A DNA stretch of 64,000 nucleotides from NCBI RefSeq assembly GCF_016598535.1, contig NZ_CP066779.1, forward strand, positions 3,529,198 through 3,593,197, in the 5' to 3' direction. The notes beneath the pieces are model-generated. The model was not told where the DNA came from and ran no database searches. It saw nothing but the letters and a program-made list of their open reading frames with translations. Shown here piece by piece: positions 36,797 through 47,008 of the stretch (positions are counted from its first letter, which is position 1; the number at the start of each line of letters is the position of its first letter). The position numbers were made by a program, and so were the translations under genes. The DNA comes from Rhodococcus sp. P-2 (GTDB taxonomy: Bacteria; Actinomycetota; Actinomycetes; Mycobacteriales; Mycobacteriaceae).

Positions 36797-38362
36797 ATGG
36801 CGACAATCCGACCTGACGACAATGCAATAGACGCCGCCGCAAGGCATTACGGCATCACTCTCGACAAAACAGCCCGGCTCGAGTGGCCGGCACTGATCGA
36901 CGGAGCACTGGGCTCCTACGACGTCGTCGACCAGTTGTACGCCGACGAGGCAACCCCGCCGACCACGTCACGCGAGCACGCGGTGCCAACTGCGAGCGAA
37001 AACCCTTTGAGTGCTTGGTATGTGACCACCAGCATCCCGCCGACGTCGGACGGCGTCCTGACCGGCCGACGCGTGGCGATCAAGGACAACGTGACCGTGG
37101 CCGGAGTTCCGATGATGAACGGATCTCGGACGGTAGAGGGATTCACTCCGTCACGCGACGCGACTGTGGTCACTCGACTACTGGCGGCCGGTGCAACCGT
37201 CGCGGGCAAAGCTGTGTGTGAGGACCTGTGTTTCTCCGGTTCGAGCTTCACACCGGCAAGCGGACCGGTCCGCAATCCATGGGACCGGCAGCGCGAAGCA
37301 GGTGGATCATCCGGCGGCAGTGCAGCACTCGTCGCAAACGGTGACGTCGATTTTGCTATCGGCGGGGATCAAGGCGGATCGATCCGGATCCCGGCGGCAT
37401 TCTGCGGCGTCGTCGGACACAAGCCGACGTTCGGGCTCGTCCCGTATACCGGTGCATTTCCCATCGAGCGAACAATCGACCATCTCGGCCCGATCACACG
37501 CACGGTCCACGATGCAGCACTGATGCTCTCGGTCATCGCCGGCCGCGACGGTAACGACCCACGCCAAGCCGACAGTGTCGAAGCAGGTGACTATCTGTCC
37601 ACCCTCGACTCCGATGTGGACGGCCTGCGAATCGGAATCGTTCGAGAGGGATTCGGGCACGCGGTCTCACAGCCCGAGGTCGACGACGCAGTCCGCGCAG
37701 CGGCACACAGTCTGACCGAAATCGGTTGCACGGTAGAGGAAGTAAACATCCCGTGGCATCTGCATGCTTTCCACATCTGGAACGTGATCGCCACGGACGG
37801 TGGCGCCTACCAGATGTTGGACGGCAACGGATACGGCATGAACGCCGAAGGTTTGTACGATCCGGAACTGATGGCACACTTTGCTTCTCGACGCATTCAG
37901 CACGCCGACGCTCTGTCCGAAACCGTCAAACTGGTGGCCCTGACCGGCCACCACGGCATCACCACCCTCGGCGGCGCGAGCTACGGCAAAGCCCGGAACC
38001 TCGTACCGCTTGCCCGCGCCGCCTACGACACTGCCTTGAGACAATTCGACGTCCTGGTGATGCCAACGCTGCCCTACGTCGCATCCGAATTACCGGCGAA
38101 GAACGTGGATCGTGCAACCTTCATCACCAAGGCTCTCGGGATGATCGCCAACACGGCACCATTCGACGTGACCGGACATCCGTCCCTGTCCGTTCCGGCC
38201 GGCCTGGTGAACGGGCTTCCGGTCGGAATGATGATCACCGGCAGACACTTCGACGATGCGACAGTCCTTCGTGTCGGACGCGCATTCGAAAAGCTTCGCG
38301 GCGCGTTTCCGACGCCGGCCGAACGCGCCTCCGGCTCTGCACCACAACTCAGCCCCGCCTAG
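36797..38362 (+). CDS. enantioselective amidase (amidase signature family)
   Basis: 521 residues, the length of the Rhodococcus N-771/N-774 amidase. The Ser-cisSer-Lys triad is at Lys96, Ser171 and Ser195, with the Gly/Ser-rich signature GGSSGGSAAL around it. Hydrolyses amides made by nitrile hydratase to acid and ammonia in the cytoplasm. ATG 36797 has AGGAG upstream. First structural gene of the amidase-nitrile hydratase operon, 114 bp after the AmiC-like sensor gene, with the putative operator between. Confidence 0.95.
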   Translation: MATIRPDDNAIDAAARHYGITLDKTARLEWPALIDGALGSYDVVDQLYADEATPPTTSREHAVPTASENPLSAWYVTTSIPPTSDGVLTGRRVAIKDNVTVAGVPMMNGSRTVEGFTPSRDATVVTRLLAAGATVAGKAVCEDLCFSGSSFTPASGPVRNPWDRQREAGGSSGGSAALVANGDVDFAIGGDQGGSIRIPAAFCGVVGHKPTFGLVPYTGAFPIERTIDHLGPITRTVHDAALMLSVIAGRDGNDPRQADSVEAGDYLSTLDSDVDGLRIGIVREGFGHAVSQPEVDDAVRAAAHSLTEIGCTVEEVNIPWHLHAFHIWNVIATDGGAYQMLDGNGYGMNAEGLYDPELMAHFASRRIQHADALSETVKLVALTGHHGITTLGGASYGKARNLVPLARAAYDTALRQFDVLVMPTLPYVASELPAKNVDRATFITKALGMIANTAPFDVTGHPSLSVPAGLVNGLPVGMMITGRHFDDATVLRVGRAFEKLRGAFPTPAERASGSAPQLSPA

Positions 38363-38435
38363 TCCTGACGCACTGTCAGACAACAAATTCCACCGATTCA
38401 CACATGATCAGCCCACATAAGAAAAGGTGAACCAG

Positions 38436-39059
38436 ATGTCAGTAACGATCGACCACACAACGGAGAACGCCGCACCGGCCCAGGCGCCGGTCTCCGACCG
38501 GGCGTGGGCACTGTTCCGCGCACTCGACGGTAAGGGATTGGTACCCGACGGTTACGTCGAGGGATGGAAGAAGACCTTCGAGGAGGACTTCAGTCCAAGG
38601 CGCGGAGCGGAATTGGTAGCGCGCGCATGGACCGACCCCGAGTTCCGGCAGCTGCTTCTCACCGACGGTACCGCCGCAGTTGCCCAGTACGGATACCTGG
38701 GCCCCCAGGGCGAATACATCGTGGCAGTCGAAGACACCCCGACACTCAAGAACGTGATCGTGTGCTCGCTGTGTTCATGCACCGCGTGGCCCATCCTCGG
38801 TCTGCCACCCACCTGGTACAAGAGCTTCGAATACCGTGCGCGCGTGGTCCGCGAACCACGGAAGGTTCTCTCCGAGATGGGAACCGAGATCGCGTCGAGC
38901 ATCGAGATTCGCGTCTACGACACCACCGCCGAAACTCGCTACATGGTCCTCCCGCAGCGTCCCGCCGGCACCGAAGGCTGGAGCCAGGAACAACTGCAGG
39001 AAATCGTCACCAAGGACTGCCTGATCGGGGTTGCAATCCCGCAGGTTCCCACCGTCTGA
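38436..39059 (+). CDS. nthA: nitrile hydratase subunit alpha, Fe type
   Basis: 207 residues. The metal loop VCSLCSC (Cys110, 113, 115 counting Met; 109, 112, 114 in the literature) with Ser in the second position of CSLC marks the iron, photoreactive type (cobalt enzymes have CTLC). Two of the cysteines are post-translationally oxidised in known enzymes. Hydrates nitriles to amides with the beta subunit. ATG 38436 is chosen (MSVTIDHTTE as in known enzymes); GTG 38427 would add three residues. Confidence 0.97.
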   Translation: MSVTIDHTTENAAPAQAPVSDRAWALFRALDGKGLVPDGYVEGWKKTFEEDFSPRRGAELVARAWTDPEFRQLLLTDGTAAVAQYGYLGPQGEYIVAVEDTPTLKNVIVCSLCSCTAWPILGLPPTWYKSFEYRARVVREPRKVLSEMGTEIASSIEIRVYDTTAETRYMVLPQRPAGTEGWSQEQLQEIVTKDCLIGVAIPQVPTV

Positions 39060-39085
39060 TCACCCCGACAAGAAGGAAGCACACC

Positions 39086-39724
39086 ATGGATGGAGTACAC
39101 GATCTTGCCGGAGTACAAGGCTTCGGCAAAGTCCCGCATACCGTCAACGCCGACATCGGCCCCACCTTTCACGCCGAATGGGAACACCTGCCCTACAGCC
39201 TGATGTTCGCCGGTGTCGCCGAACTCGGGGCCTTCAGCGTCGACGAAGTGCGATACGTCGTCGAGCGGATGGAGCCGCGCCACTACATGATGACCCCGTA
39301 CTACGAGAGGTACGTCATCGGTGTCGCGACATTGATGGTCGAAAAGGGAATCCTGACGCAGGACGAACTCGAAAGCCTTGCGGGGGGACCGTTCCCACTC
39401 TCCCGGCCCAGCGAATCCGAAGGCCGACCGGCTCGCGTCGACACGACCACCTTCGAGGTCGGTCAGCGAGTACGCGTGCGAGACGAATACGTTCCCGGGC
39501 ATATTCGAATGCCTGCATACTGCCGTGGACGAGTGGGAACCATCTCTCATCGAACTACCGAGAAGTGGCCGTTTCCCGACGCAATCGGCCACGGGCGCAA
39601 CGACGCCGGCGAAGAACCGACGTACCACGTGAAGTTCGCCGCCGAGGAATTGTTCGGTAGCGACACCGACGGTGGAAGCGTCGTTGTCGACCTCTTCGAG
39701 GGTTACCTCGAGCCTGCGGCCTGA
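39086..39724 (+). CDS. nthB: nitrile hydratase subunit beta
   Basis: 212 residues. N-terminal [16 protein letters not shown] and C-terminal SH3-like barrel ([19 protein letters not shown]) are typical; Arg56, which contacts the oxidised cysteines of alpha, is present. Pairs with alpha in an alpha-beta heterodimer. ATG 39086 has GAAGGAAG upstream, 26 bp after the alpha stop. Sequence appears essentially that of the known R. erythropolis-type Fe enzyme. Confidence 0.97.
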   Translation: MDGVHDLAGVQGFGKVPHTVNADIGPTFHAEWEHLPYSLMFAGVAELGAFSVDEVRYVVERMEPRHYMMTPYYERYVIGVATLMVEKGILTQDELESLAGGPFPLSRPSESEGRPARVDTTTFEVGQRVRVRDEYVPGHIRMPAYCRGRVGTISHRTTEKWPFPDAIGHGRNDAGEEPTYHVKFAAEELFGSDTDGGSVVVDLFEGYLEPAA

Positions 39725-39824
39725 TCTTCATCAGCATTCCAGGCGGCGGTCACGCAATCGCAGCGGTTCGCGTGACCGCCGCCTGATCACAACGATTCAC
39801 TCATTCGGAAGGACACTGGAAATC

Positions 39825-41024
39825 ATGGTCGACACACGACTTCCGGTCACGGTGCTGTCAGGTTTCCTGGGCGCCGGGAAGACGACGCTACTCAACGAGA
39901 TCCTGCGCAATCGGGAGGGCCGTCGGGTTGCGGTGATCGTCAACGACATGAGCGAAATCAACATCGACAGTGCAGAAGTCGAGCGTGAGATCTCGCTCAG
40001 TCGCTCCGAGGAGAAACTGGTCGAGATGACCAACGGCTGCATCTGCTGCACTCTGCGAGAGGACCTTCTTTCCGAGATCAGCGCCCTGGCCGCTGCTGGC
40101 CGATTCGACTACCTTCTCATCGAATCTTCGGGCATCTCCGAACCGCTGCCCGTCGCGGAGACGTTCACCTTCATCGATACCGACGGCCACGCTCTGGCCG
40201 ACGTCGCCCGACTCGACACCATGGTCACCGTGGTCGACGGCAACAGTTTTCTGCGCGACTACACGGCTGGGGGTCGCGTCGAAGCCGATGCTCCGGAAGA
40301 TGAACGAGACATCGCGGATCTGCTTGTCGACCAGATCGAATTTGCCGACGTCATCCTGGTGAGCAAGGCCGATCTGATCTCGCACCAGCACCTGGTCGAA
40401 TTGACCGCGGTCCTGCGATCTTTGAACGCAACCGCTGCGATAGTTCCGATGACACTCGGTCGCATCCCACTCGACACGATTCTCGACACCGGTTTGTTCT
40501 CGCTCGAGAAAGCTGCACAGGCGCCCGGATGGTTACAAGAACTCCAAGGTGAACACACTCCCGAAACCGAAGAGTACGGAATCAGTTCGGTGGTGTACCG
40601 CGAGCGTGCACCCTTCCACCCCCAACGGCTGCATGACTTCCTCAGCAGCGAGTGGACCAACGGAAAGTTACTTCGGGCCAAGGGCTACTACTGGAATGCC
40701 GGTCGGTTCACCGAGATCGGGAGTATTTCCCAGGCCGGTCATCTCATTCGCCACGGATACGTCGGCCGTTGGTGGAAGTTTCTACCCCGTGACGAGTGGC
40801 CGGCCGACGATTACCGCCGCGACGGAATCCTCGACAAGTGGGAAGAACCTGTCGGAGACTGCCGACAAGAACTCGTCTTCATCGGCCAAGCCATCGACCC
40901 GTCTCTACTGCACCGAGAACTCGACGCGTGTCTACTCACCACAGCCGAGATCGAACTCGGGCCAGACGTGTGGACCACCTGGAGCGACCCCCTGGGTGCC
41001 GGGTATACCGACCAGACCGTTTGA
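39825..41024 (+). CDS. nitrile hydratase activator, P47K/CobW-type GTPase metallochaperone
   Basis: 399 residues. Walker [10 protein letters not shown] (from residue 13), the CobW-family metal motif CICC (Cys72, 74, 75), and SKAD guanine-specificity motif. Known counterparts (the 47-kDa activator of N-771/N-774) are required for iron insertion and activity of the hydratase. ATG 39825 has AAGGA upstream, 100 bp after the beta stop. Last enzyme-maturation gene of the cluster. Confidence 0.92.
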   Translation: MVDTRLPVTVLSGFLGAGKTTLLNEILRNREGRRVAVIVNDMSEINIDSAEVEREISLSRSEEKLVEMTNGCICCTLREDLLSEISALAAAGRFDYLLIESSGISEPLPVAETFTFIDTDGHALADVARLDTMVTVVDGNSFLRDYTAGGRVEADAPEDERDIADLLVDQIEFADVILVSKADLISHQHLVELTAVLRSLNATAAIVPMTLGRIPLDTILDTGLFSLEKAAQAPGWLQELQGEHTPETEEYGISSVVYRERAPFHPQRLHDFLSSEWTNGKLLRAKGYYWNAGRFTEIGSISQAGHLIRHGYVGRWWKFLPRDEWPADDYRRDGILDKWEEPVGDCRQELVFIGQAIDPSLLHRELDACLLTTAEIELGPDVWTTWSDPLGAGYTDQTV

Positions 41025-41055
41025 TATTGGTCCGGTTTGCCGTAAGTTGTGCGCA

Positions 41056-41970
41056 ATGGGGGTATCACGCAACCGAACTCGGGCGCTGTTGATCGTCGCG
41101 GCAATCGCAGCCGGGACCGTTGCTGCGGCGACGCCGGCGGAGGCCACCTGGACAGCCGCGCCGATGTGCGGCGATTGGCAGGTCGAGACCGTAGCGCGGG
41201 GGTTGGAGCAGCTCGAGAACCTCGAGCCCGATGACAACGGCGGGTTCTACCTCTCCGGCGAGTCGAAGGTCTATCACGTCGACGCCGCAGGACAGGTACG
41301 AACAGTCCTCGACGGCATGGGTGCCCCTGGCGGTTTGCAACTCGACGGTTCGAGGCTGTCCTTCCTCACCAGACAGGACGGCAAGCTGTGGCACCTGGAC
41401 ACCACGACGGATCAGCTGTCCGCACCCGTCGACTTCGCGGGCAACGGCCTGCTCCGCCTACCCGACGGCGATCTACTGACCACGTGGGTCGGAACAGAAG
41501 GCGGCCAGTCGAAGGGCGTGTCGCGCTATCTGAACGACTCCGGAGCCGTCGTACCCAATTGGTCGACCGTGCCGCGTTCGGAGGGACTCGCGCTCAGTCC
41601 GGATCATCGAGCCGTGTACACCGATGACCTGTTCACCGGTCAGATCATTCGAGTGCCCTTGGATTCCCCTGACACGTGGACCGTTGCAACGACGGTCCCG
41701 AGCCTGATCCCCGGCCTCGACGATCTGACAATGTCGCAGGATGGAATGCTCTACGCCGCAGCTCACGTCGAAGGCTCTATCTATCGCGTAAACCCTGAAA
41801 CCGGCGCGTCCTGCGTCGTCGCTTCGGGTCTTTCGAATGGGTGGACCGGGCCGAGTTCAGTGCGTATAGGACAGGACGGCGACGGCTGGGCGCTCTACGT
41901 CACCGGCTTCGACGGGACGCTGCGTCGCCTGGTACCTCCGCCGGGCGTCGAACTCGCACCCGTCCGCTGA
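41056..41970 (+). CDS. secreted SMP-30/NHL-type beta-propeller protein
   Basis: 304 residues. Signal peptide with cleavage near AEA-TW (about residue 30), one Cys in the mature N-terminus, then six-bladed propeller-like repeats (MGAPGGLQLDGSRLSFLT; SRSEGLALSPDHRAVYTDD-like blade; GLDDLTMSQDGMLYAA). Resembles gluconolactonase/strictosidine-synthase-like extracellular proteins; activity unknown. Only 31 bp after the nitrile hydratase activator, so it may be co-transcribed, though no pathway link is evident. Confidence 0.75.
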   Translation: MGVSRNRTRALLIVAAIAAGTVAAATPAEATWTAAPMCGDWQVETVARGLEQLENLEPDDNGGFYLSGESKVYHVDAAGQVRTVLDGMGAPGGLQLDGSRLSFLTRQDGKLWHLDTTTDQLSAPVDFAGNGLLRLPDGDLLTTWVGTEGGQSKGVSRYLNDSGAVVPNWSTVPRSEGLALSPDHRAVYTDDLFTGQIIRVPLDSPDTWTVATTVPSLIPGLDDLTMSQDGMLYAAAHVEGSIYRVNPETGASCVVASGLSNGWTGPSSVRIGQDGDGWALYVTGFDGTLRRLVPPPGVELAPVR

Positions 41971-42121
41971 CGCCGATCCCTTCGGCACGAGATTCCCCGA
42001 CCTGGCGATATTTAAAATCACGCTGATTTGAAGGCATGCCCGCAGCGCAACGGCCGCTTGTCCGGAAACTGTCAACAGTTCTACACGGAGAAATGGCTAC
42101 CCTTAGGTTTACGCTGCACGC

Positions 42122-43939
42122 ATGTTTTCTTCCGTCGCAGCGAAGATCCGCCTGGTGGTGGCACTGCTCCTCACTGCCCTCCTGGCGCTGACTCTGTCAT
42201 CGTGCTCGAGTGGCTCGGATTCGTCGGCAGCCCCCACAGACCTGTGTGCACCTCCTGGAGTGGGAGCCGCAACCGCGGCGCCCACCAATCTGGACGCGGC
42301 AGCGGGTGCGGGCGCCGAAGACCGCTACACCACGGCCACCGTCACCCCGGTCGATCAGATCGACACCTCGAAGCTGAACTTGATCAAACCCGGGGTTATC
42401 ACGGTCGGCACGCTCGGTGACGCGCCCCCGAGCATCTGCGTCAACTCCGAGAATCAGTACACCGGATACGACAACGAACTGCTGAAGGCCGTCGCGGACA
42501 AGCTGGGCCTGAAGGTCGAGTTCGTCGGCACCGAGTTCGCCGGTCTCCTCGCCCAGGTTGCCGGCCGACGCTTCGACGTCGGCTCGTCGTCCATCACCAC
42601 CACCGACGACCGTCGCAACACCGTCGGCTTCACCAACGGCTACGACTTCGGATACTTCTCCCTCGTCGTACCCAACGGCAGCGCCATCACCGGCTTCGGT
42701 GACCTGGATGCCTCCAAGCGCATCGGCGTCGTGCAGGGAACCGTGCAGGACGACTACGTCGTGAACACGCTCAAGCTCGATCCCGTGAAGTTTCCCGACT
42801 ACGCCACGGCGTACGCGAACCTCAAGTCCGGACAGATCGACGCCTGGGTAGCTCCGTCTCAGCAGGCCGAAGGCGCCATCGCTCCCGGCGATCCGACCTC
42901 GATCATCCAGAACACCTTCTCGGTCAACAACTTCGTCGGCTGGGCGGTGAACAAGGAAAACCAGCCGCTGATCGACGCCCTCAACTCCGGCCTCGACGCA
43001 GTCATCGACGACGGAACCTGGTCTCAGCTGTACTCCGATTGGGTACCGCGCCAACTCCCTGAAGGCTGGAAGCCCGGATCCAAGGCAGCGGCCACTCCGG
43101 AACTGCCCGACTTCGCAGCCATCGCGGCAGAAAACGCAGCAAACGGCGACGGTGGAGATACCGCGTCGTACCAGCCGAAGTCGACGCTCGAACAGCTCAA
43201 GGACACGTTCTTCGACTGGGATCTGTACAAGAAGGCATTCCCCGATCTCCTCAAGACCGGTCTTCCCAACACTCTTATCCTTGCGCTCGCGTCGGGCATC
43301 ATCGGCACGATCCTCGGCATGCTGCTCGCTGTCGCCGGTATCTCGCGCACCCGTTGGCTGCGCTGGCCGGCCCGCGTCTACACCGATATCTTCCGCGGAC
43401 TGCCCGCAGTCGTCATCATCTTGATCATCGGGCTCGGCGTCGGACCGATCGTCAAGGGAATCACCGGCAGCAATCCGTACTGGCTCGGTGTCGCGGCGCT
43501 GTCACTGCTCGCGTCGGCGTACATCGGTGAGATCTTCAGATCCGGTATCCAGAGCGTCGAGTCCGGGCAGCTCGAGGCTTCCCGTGCCCTCGGCTTCAGC
43601 TACCGCAAGTCCATGTCGCTGGTCGTCATCCCGCAGGGTGTACGACGCGTTCTTCCGGCATTGATGAACCAGTTCATCTCGCTGATCAAGGACTCGTCGC
43701 TGATCTACTTCCTCGGTCTCCTCGTCACCCAGCGGGAACTGTTTGCCGTCGGACGTGATCTCAACGCCCAGACCGGCAGCCTGTCCCCGCTCGTTGCGGC
43801 AGGCCTGTTCTACCTTGCTCTGACCATCCCGCTGACGCACCTCGTCAACTACATCGACAACCGACTCCGGACCGGACGCGCCGACACTTCAGGCACGTTG
43901 GATCCGCTCGAGCAGGCCATCGTCGTGGAAAGGGGCTGA
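42122..43939 (+). CDS. amino-acid ABC transporter, fused substrate-binding protein and permease
   Basis: 605 residues in one chain. Lipoprotein-type signal with Cys28 (TLSSC), a family 3 solute-binding domain (about 85-310, [33 protein letters not shown]), then a His/Glu/Gln-type permease (about 365-590) with EAA loop [20 protein letters not shown]. Imports a polar amino acid; ligand unknown. ATG 42122 lacks a clear ribosome site; TAGGTT at 42103-42108 could be a -10 of a nearly leaderless mRNA (weak). The ATPase gene starts four bases after the stop. Confidence 0.88.
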   Translation: MFSSVAAKIRLVVALLLTALLALTLSSCSSGSDSSAAPTDLCAPPGVGAATAAPTNLDAAAGAGAEDRYTTATVTPVDQIDTSKLNLIKPGVITVGTLGDAPPSICVNSENQYTGYDNELLKAVADKLGLKVEFVGTEFAGLLAQVAGRRFDVGSSSITTTDDRRNTVGFTNGYDFGYFSLVVPNGSAITGFGDLDASKRIGVVQGTVQDDYVVNTLKLDPVKFPDYATAYANLKSGQIDAWVAPSQQAEGAIAPGDPTSIIQNTFSVNNFVGWAVNKENQPLIDALNSGLDAVIDDGTWSQLYSDWVPRQLPEGWKPGSKAAATPELPDFAAIAAENAANGDGGDTASYQPKSTLEQLKDTFFDWDLYKKAFPDLLKTGLPNTLILALASGIIGTILGMLLAVAGISRTRWLRWPARVYTDIFRGLPAVVIILIIGLGVGPIVKGITGSNPYWLGVAALSLLASAYIGEIFRSGIQSVESGQLEASRALGFSYRKSMSLVVIPQGVRRVLPALMNQFISLIKDSSLIYFLGLLVTQRELFAVGRDLNAQTGSLSPLVAAGLFYLALTIPLTHLVNYIDNRLRTGRADTSGTLDPLEQAIVVERG

Positions 43940-43943
43940 GGAC

Positions 43944-44690
43944 ATGACAACCAGCTCTGAACTGAAGTCCGTATCGCTCACCGGCAAGGACCTGCATCTG
44001 TCCTTCGGCACAAACAAGGTGCTTCGCGGCGTCAACCTGCACGTCGACGCCGGAAACACCGTCACCGTCATCGGACCCTCCGGTTCGGGCAAGTCGACGC
44101 TCCTGCGCGTGCTGAACCGTCTGCACGAGCCCGAGCAGGGTGACGTGCTGCTCGACGGGAAGTCCGTATTGAAGGACAACCCCGACGAGCTACGCCAGCG
44201 AATCGGCATGGTGTTCCAGCACTTCAACCTGTTCCCGCACAAGACCGTCGCCGAGAACATCGCGCTCGGGCCGAACAAGCTCAAGGGTTTGTCCAAGGAG
44301 CAAGCTCGGGCTCTCGCGCTCGAGCAGCTCGACCTGGTGGGGCTCAGGGAGAAGGCGGACTCGCGGCCCGGCAACCTTTCCGGTGGTCAGCAGCAGCGCG
44401 TCGCCATTGCCCGCGCCTTGGCGATGAAGCCCGAGGTCATGTTCTTCGACGAGGCGACGTCGGCTCTGGACCCCGAACTGGTCAAGGGTGTTCTGGCATT
44501 GATGTCCGATCTCGCGAAGTCCGGCATGACCATGGTCGTCGTAACGCACGAAATGGGTTTCGCGCGTTCCGTTTCCGACAAGGTCCTGTTCATGGATCGT
44601 GGCGCCGTAGTCGAAACCGGTACTCCGGAACAGCTTTTCGACGATCCAGAAACAGATCGACTGCAAGCGTTCCTGTCACAGGTCCTCTGA
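43944..44690 (+). CDS. amino-acid ABC transporter ATP-binding protein (GlnQ type)
   Basis: 248 residues: Walker [10 protein letters not shown], signature [15 protein letters not shown], Walker [16 protein letters not shown]-loop [10 protein letters not shown]. Typical polar amino-acid importer ATPase, working with the fused binding protein-permease just upstream (4-bp gap). The last 15 bases overlap the convergent sigma-factor gene. Confidence 0.92.
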   Translation: MTTSSELKSVSLTGKDLHLSFGTNKVLRGVNLHVDAGNTVTVIGPSGSGKSTLLRVLNRLHEPEQGDVLLDGKSVLKDNPDELRQRIGMVFQHFNLFPHKTVAENIALGPNKLKGLSKEQARALALEQLDLVGLREKADSRPGNLSGGQQQRVAIARALAMKPEVMFFDEATSALDPELVKGVLALMSDLAKSGMTMVVVTHEMGFARSVSDKVLFMDRGAVVETGTPEQLFDDPETDRLQAFLSQVL

Positions 44691-45860
44691 CTCGGGGGCG
44701 CTTGCAGGAGATCGACGGGCGTTGATCCTGGACGCCTGAAGCATCAGATGATCACGTTCGGCGAGGTTGGACGCCTTGTGCGCTGCATCGGCATACAACC
44801 TCGCCGCTGACTCCAGGTCTCCGTCGCGTTCGCGGAGATAGGCCTCGACTGCGGCATGGCGTGGAAGTGAATCGTCCAGCGCGGCAAGAGCTGCCAAGCC
44901 GGCGCGTGGTCCGTCCGCCTCGCCGACGGCCACCGCTCGGTTGAGCCGGACGATCGGGCTGTCGGTCAAGGCTGCGAGTTCGTCGTACCACTCCACGATC
45001 TGCACCCAATCGGTCTGGTCTGCTGTGAGAGCGTCGGCATGGAGTGCAGCGATGGCGGCCTGGGCCTGGAACTCACCGAGCCGGTCGCGGGCGAGAGCTG
45101 CCTGGAGGATCACGACTCCTTCGGCAATCGAATCGGTGTCCCACCGGCTGCGATCCTGCTCCGCTAGCGGAACCAGACTGCCGTCCGCGGCAGTTCGCGC
45201 GACTCGGCGAGCGTGGTGGAGCAGCATCAGTGCGAGCAACCCTGCGACTTCGGGGTGATCGATCGTGGCCGCCAACTGCCGGGTGAGCCGGATGGCCTCG
45301 GCAGCGAGGTCGACGTCGCCGGAGTACCCCTCGTTGAAGACCAGATAGAGGACACGCAGGACGGTGGCGACATCGCCGGGTTGCTCGAACCGGACGCCGG
45401 AGACCGTGCGCTTGGCTCGGCTGATGCGCTGAGCCATCGTCGCCTCAGGCACCAGGTAGGCCTGCGCAATCTGGCGCGTGGTGAGCCCGCCGACAGCGCG
45501 CAGCGTGAGTGCCACGGCGGACGACGGCGTCAACGACGGGTGCGCGCACAGAAAGTAAAGCTGGAGTCTGTCGTCCACGCCCGGCACTGACCCGCTGACC
45601 GGCCGCTCGCCTGGCTGCTCGTCAGCCAGGTACTCCCGCTTACGGCGAGCCACATCCGACCGGATCCCGTCGAGGAACCGCCGCCAGGCCACTGTGACCA
45701 ACCAGCCCTTCGGGTCCCGCGGCGGGTTGTCCGGCCAGACCCTGACCGCCTCGAGCAGAGCGTCCTGCACGGCGTCCTCGGCCGACGCGAAATCTGCTCC
45801 GCGGCGGACGAGGATGCCGAGCACGCTCGGAGTCAGACTCCGAAGCAGGGCGTCGTCCAT
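44676..45860 (-). CDS. ECF-type sigma factor of the ECF42 group, with C-terminal TPR-like extension
   Basis: 394 residues. Sigma region 2 ([31 protein letters not shown], seen as [12 protein letters not shown] and [15 protein letters not shown]) and region 4 ([26 protein letters not shown]) fill the first half; the second half is helical with TPR-like repeats ([20 protein letters not shown]). This and the adjacent YCII gene are the hallmarks of ECF42. ATG 45860, nine bases after the YCII stop, fits the family; an in-frame ATG at 45920 would overlap that gene. No anti-sigma factor, as usual for the group. Confidence 0.88.
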   Translation of the reverse strand: MDDALLRSLTPSVLGILVRRGADFASAEDAVQDALLEAVRVWPDNPPRDPKGWLVTVAWRRFLDGIRSDVARRKREYLADEQPGERPVSGSVPGVDDRLQLYFLCAHPSLTPSSAVALTLRAVGGLTTRQIAQAYLVPEATMAQRISRAKRTVSGVRFEQPGDVATVLRVLYLVFNEGYSGDVDLAAEAIRLTRQLAATIDHPEVAGLLALMLLHHARRVARTAADGSLVPLAEQDRSRWDTDSIAEGVVILQAALARDRLGEFQAQAAIAALHADALTADQTDWVQIVEWYDELAALTDSPIVRLNRAVAVGEADGPRAGLAALAALDDSLPRHAAVEAYLRERDGDLESAARLYADAAHKASNLAERDHLMLQASRINARRSPASAPESEDL

Positions 45861-45868
45861 GAGAGTTG

Positions 45869-46276
45869 TCAGTCCGTGATGGTCGGCGGCTCGGTCAGGA
45901 ACGGGCGCAGTTCGAGCCATTCGTGAATCGGCTTCCCGCCTGCGCCGGGCGCGGCCGAAAGCTCCCCGGCCAATTCGACGGCACGGTCGTAGCTGTCGAC
46001 GTCGATCACCATCCAGCCGGCAATGAGGTCCTTGGTTTCCGCGAACGGGCCATCGGTGACCGGGGGGCGACCCTCACCGTCGTACCGGACAAAGGTGCCC
46101 TCAGGAGCGAGAGCCTGACCGTCGACGAACTCGCCCGCCTTCTCGAGCCGATCCGCGAAGTCCTGCATGTACTTCACGTGAGCCGTGATCTCGTCCGGTG
46201 TCCACTGGTCCATCGGCACGTCGTTGACTGCAGCCGGAGCGCCGCGGTAGTGCTTGAGCAGCAAGTACTTGGCCAT
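45869..46276 (-). CDS. YCII-related (DGPF) protein, partner of ECF42 sigma factor
   Basis: 135 residues: MAKYLLLKHYRG start and DGPFAETKDLIAGWMVIDVDS, the DGPF motif of the YCII family. Small dimeric alpha/beta barrel protein; in ECF42 loci it is the typical target or partner of the sigma factor, function unknown. ATG 46276 has a perfect AGGAG eight bases upstream. Transcribed with the sigma gene. Confidence 0.88.
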   Translation of the reverse strand: MAKYLLLKHYRGAPAAVNDVPMDQWTPDEITAHVKYMQDFADRLEKAGEFVDGQALAPEGTFVRYDGEGRPPVTDGPFAETKDLIAGWMVIDVDSYDRAVELAGELSAAPGAGGKPIHEWLELRPFLTEPPTITD

Positions 46277-46393
46277 CGTGAATCTCCTCTGTGTCGGTGC
46301 CACCCATTCTGGTCGCACTTCACTACAGGGACGAAGCAAGTCGGAGATTCTCGACATCGCCCGGCTATTCTCGACATCGCGGGGCTTCGGTCC

Positions 46394-47008
46394 CTAAATC
46401 CACCCCTGCCGGCGGGCGATCACCGCAGCTTCGTGCCGATTCGCAGCACCGAGTTTGGTGACAGCTGACGACAAATAGTTTCGGGTGGTACCCGCAGAGA
46501 GGTGTGCCCGGGAAGCGATCTGCTCGATGGATGCTCCGTCGGCCGCGTACTCGAGTACGTCCGCTTCGCGCGGAGTAAGCGGTGAGTCGCCGGCGCCGAT
46601 TGCCTCGGCAGCCAACGACGGGTCGACGTACCTCCCGCCCGCGTGGACGCTGCGAACCACCTCGGCGAGCGTCGCCGCAGGCGTCGTCTTCGGCAGAAAT
46701 CCGCGGACGCCGGCTGACAGTGCCTTCTTCAGGTATCCGGGACGCCCGTGGCTCGTCACGATGATCGAGGCGCACCCCAAGACCGTCTGCGCAATCTGTT
46801 GCGCCGTCTCGATACCGTCGATACCTGCCATTTGAAGGTCGAGCACGGCTACGTCAGGTTGATGCTTTGCAGCAGCGATCACGGCATCCTCGCCGGATTC
46901 GGCTTCCGCGACGACAACGATGTCGTCCTCGAGCGACAACATCATGGCCAGCGCCGAGCGGATCAGGTTCTCGTCGTCGGCCAGCAGTACCTTGATCGGC
47001 TCGGTCAC
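46394..47008 (-). CDS. NarL/LuxR-family response regulator
   Basis: 204 residues. Receiver domain with Asp57 as phosphoacceptor (VLDLQMAGIDG), acidic pocket DDE at 11-13, and Lys in LPKT; LuxR-type helix-turn-helix (LTPREADVLEYAADGASIEQIA). GTG 47008 has GGAG upstream and overlaps the kinase stop by four bases. Last gene of a five-gene operon with its kinase and an ABC exporter, which it probably controls. Confidence 0.92.
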   Translation of the reverse strand: MTEPIKVLLADDENLIRSALAMMLSLEDDIVVVAEAESGEDAVIAAAKHQPDVAVLDLQMAGIDGIETAQQIAQTVLGCASIIVTSHGRPGYLKKALSAGVRGFLPKTTPAATLAEVVRSVHAGGRYVDPSLAAEAIGAGDSPLTPREADVLEYAADGASIEQIASRAHLSAGTTRNYLSSAVTKLGAANRHEAAVIARRQGWI

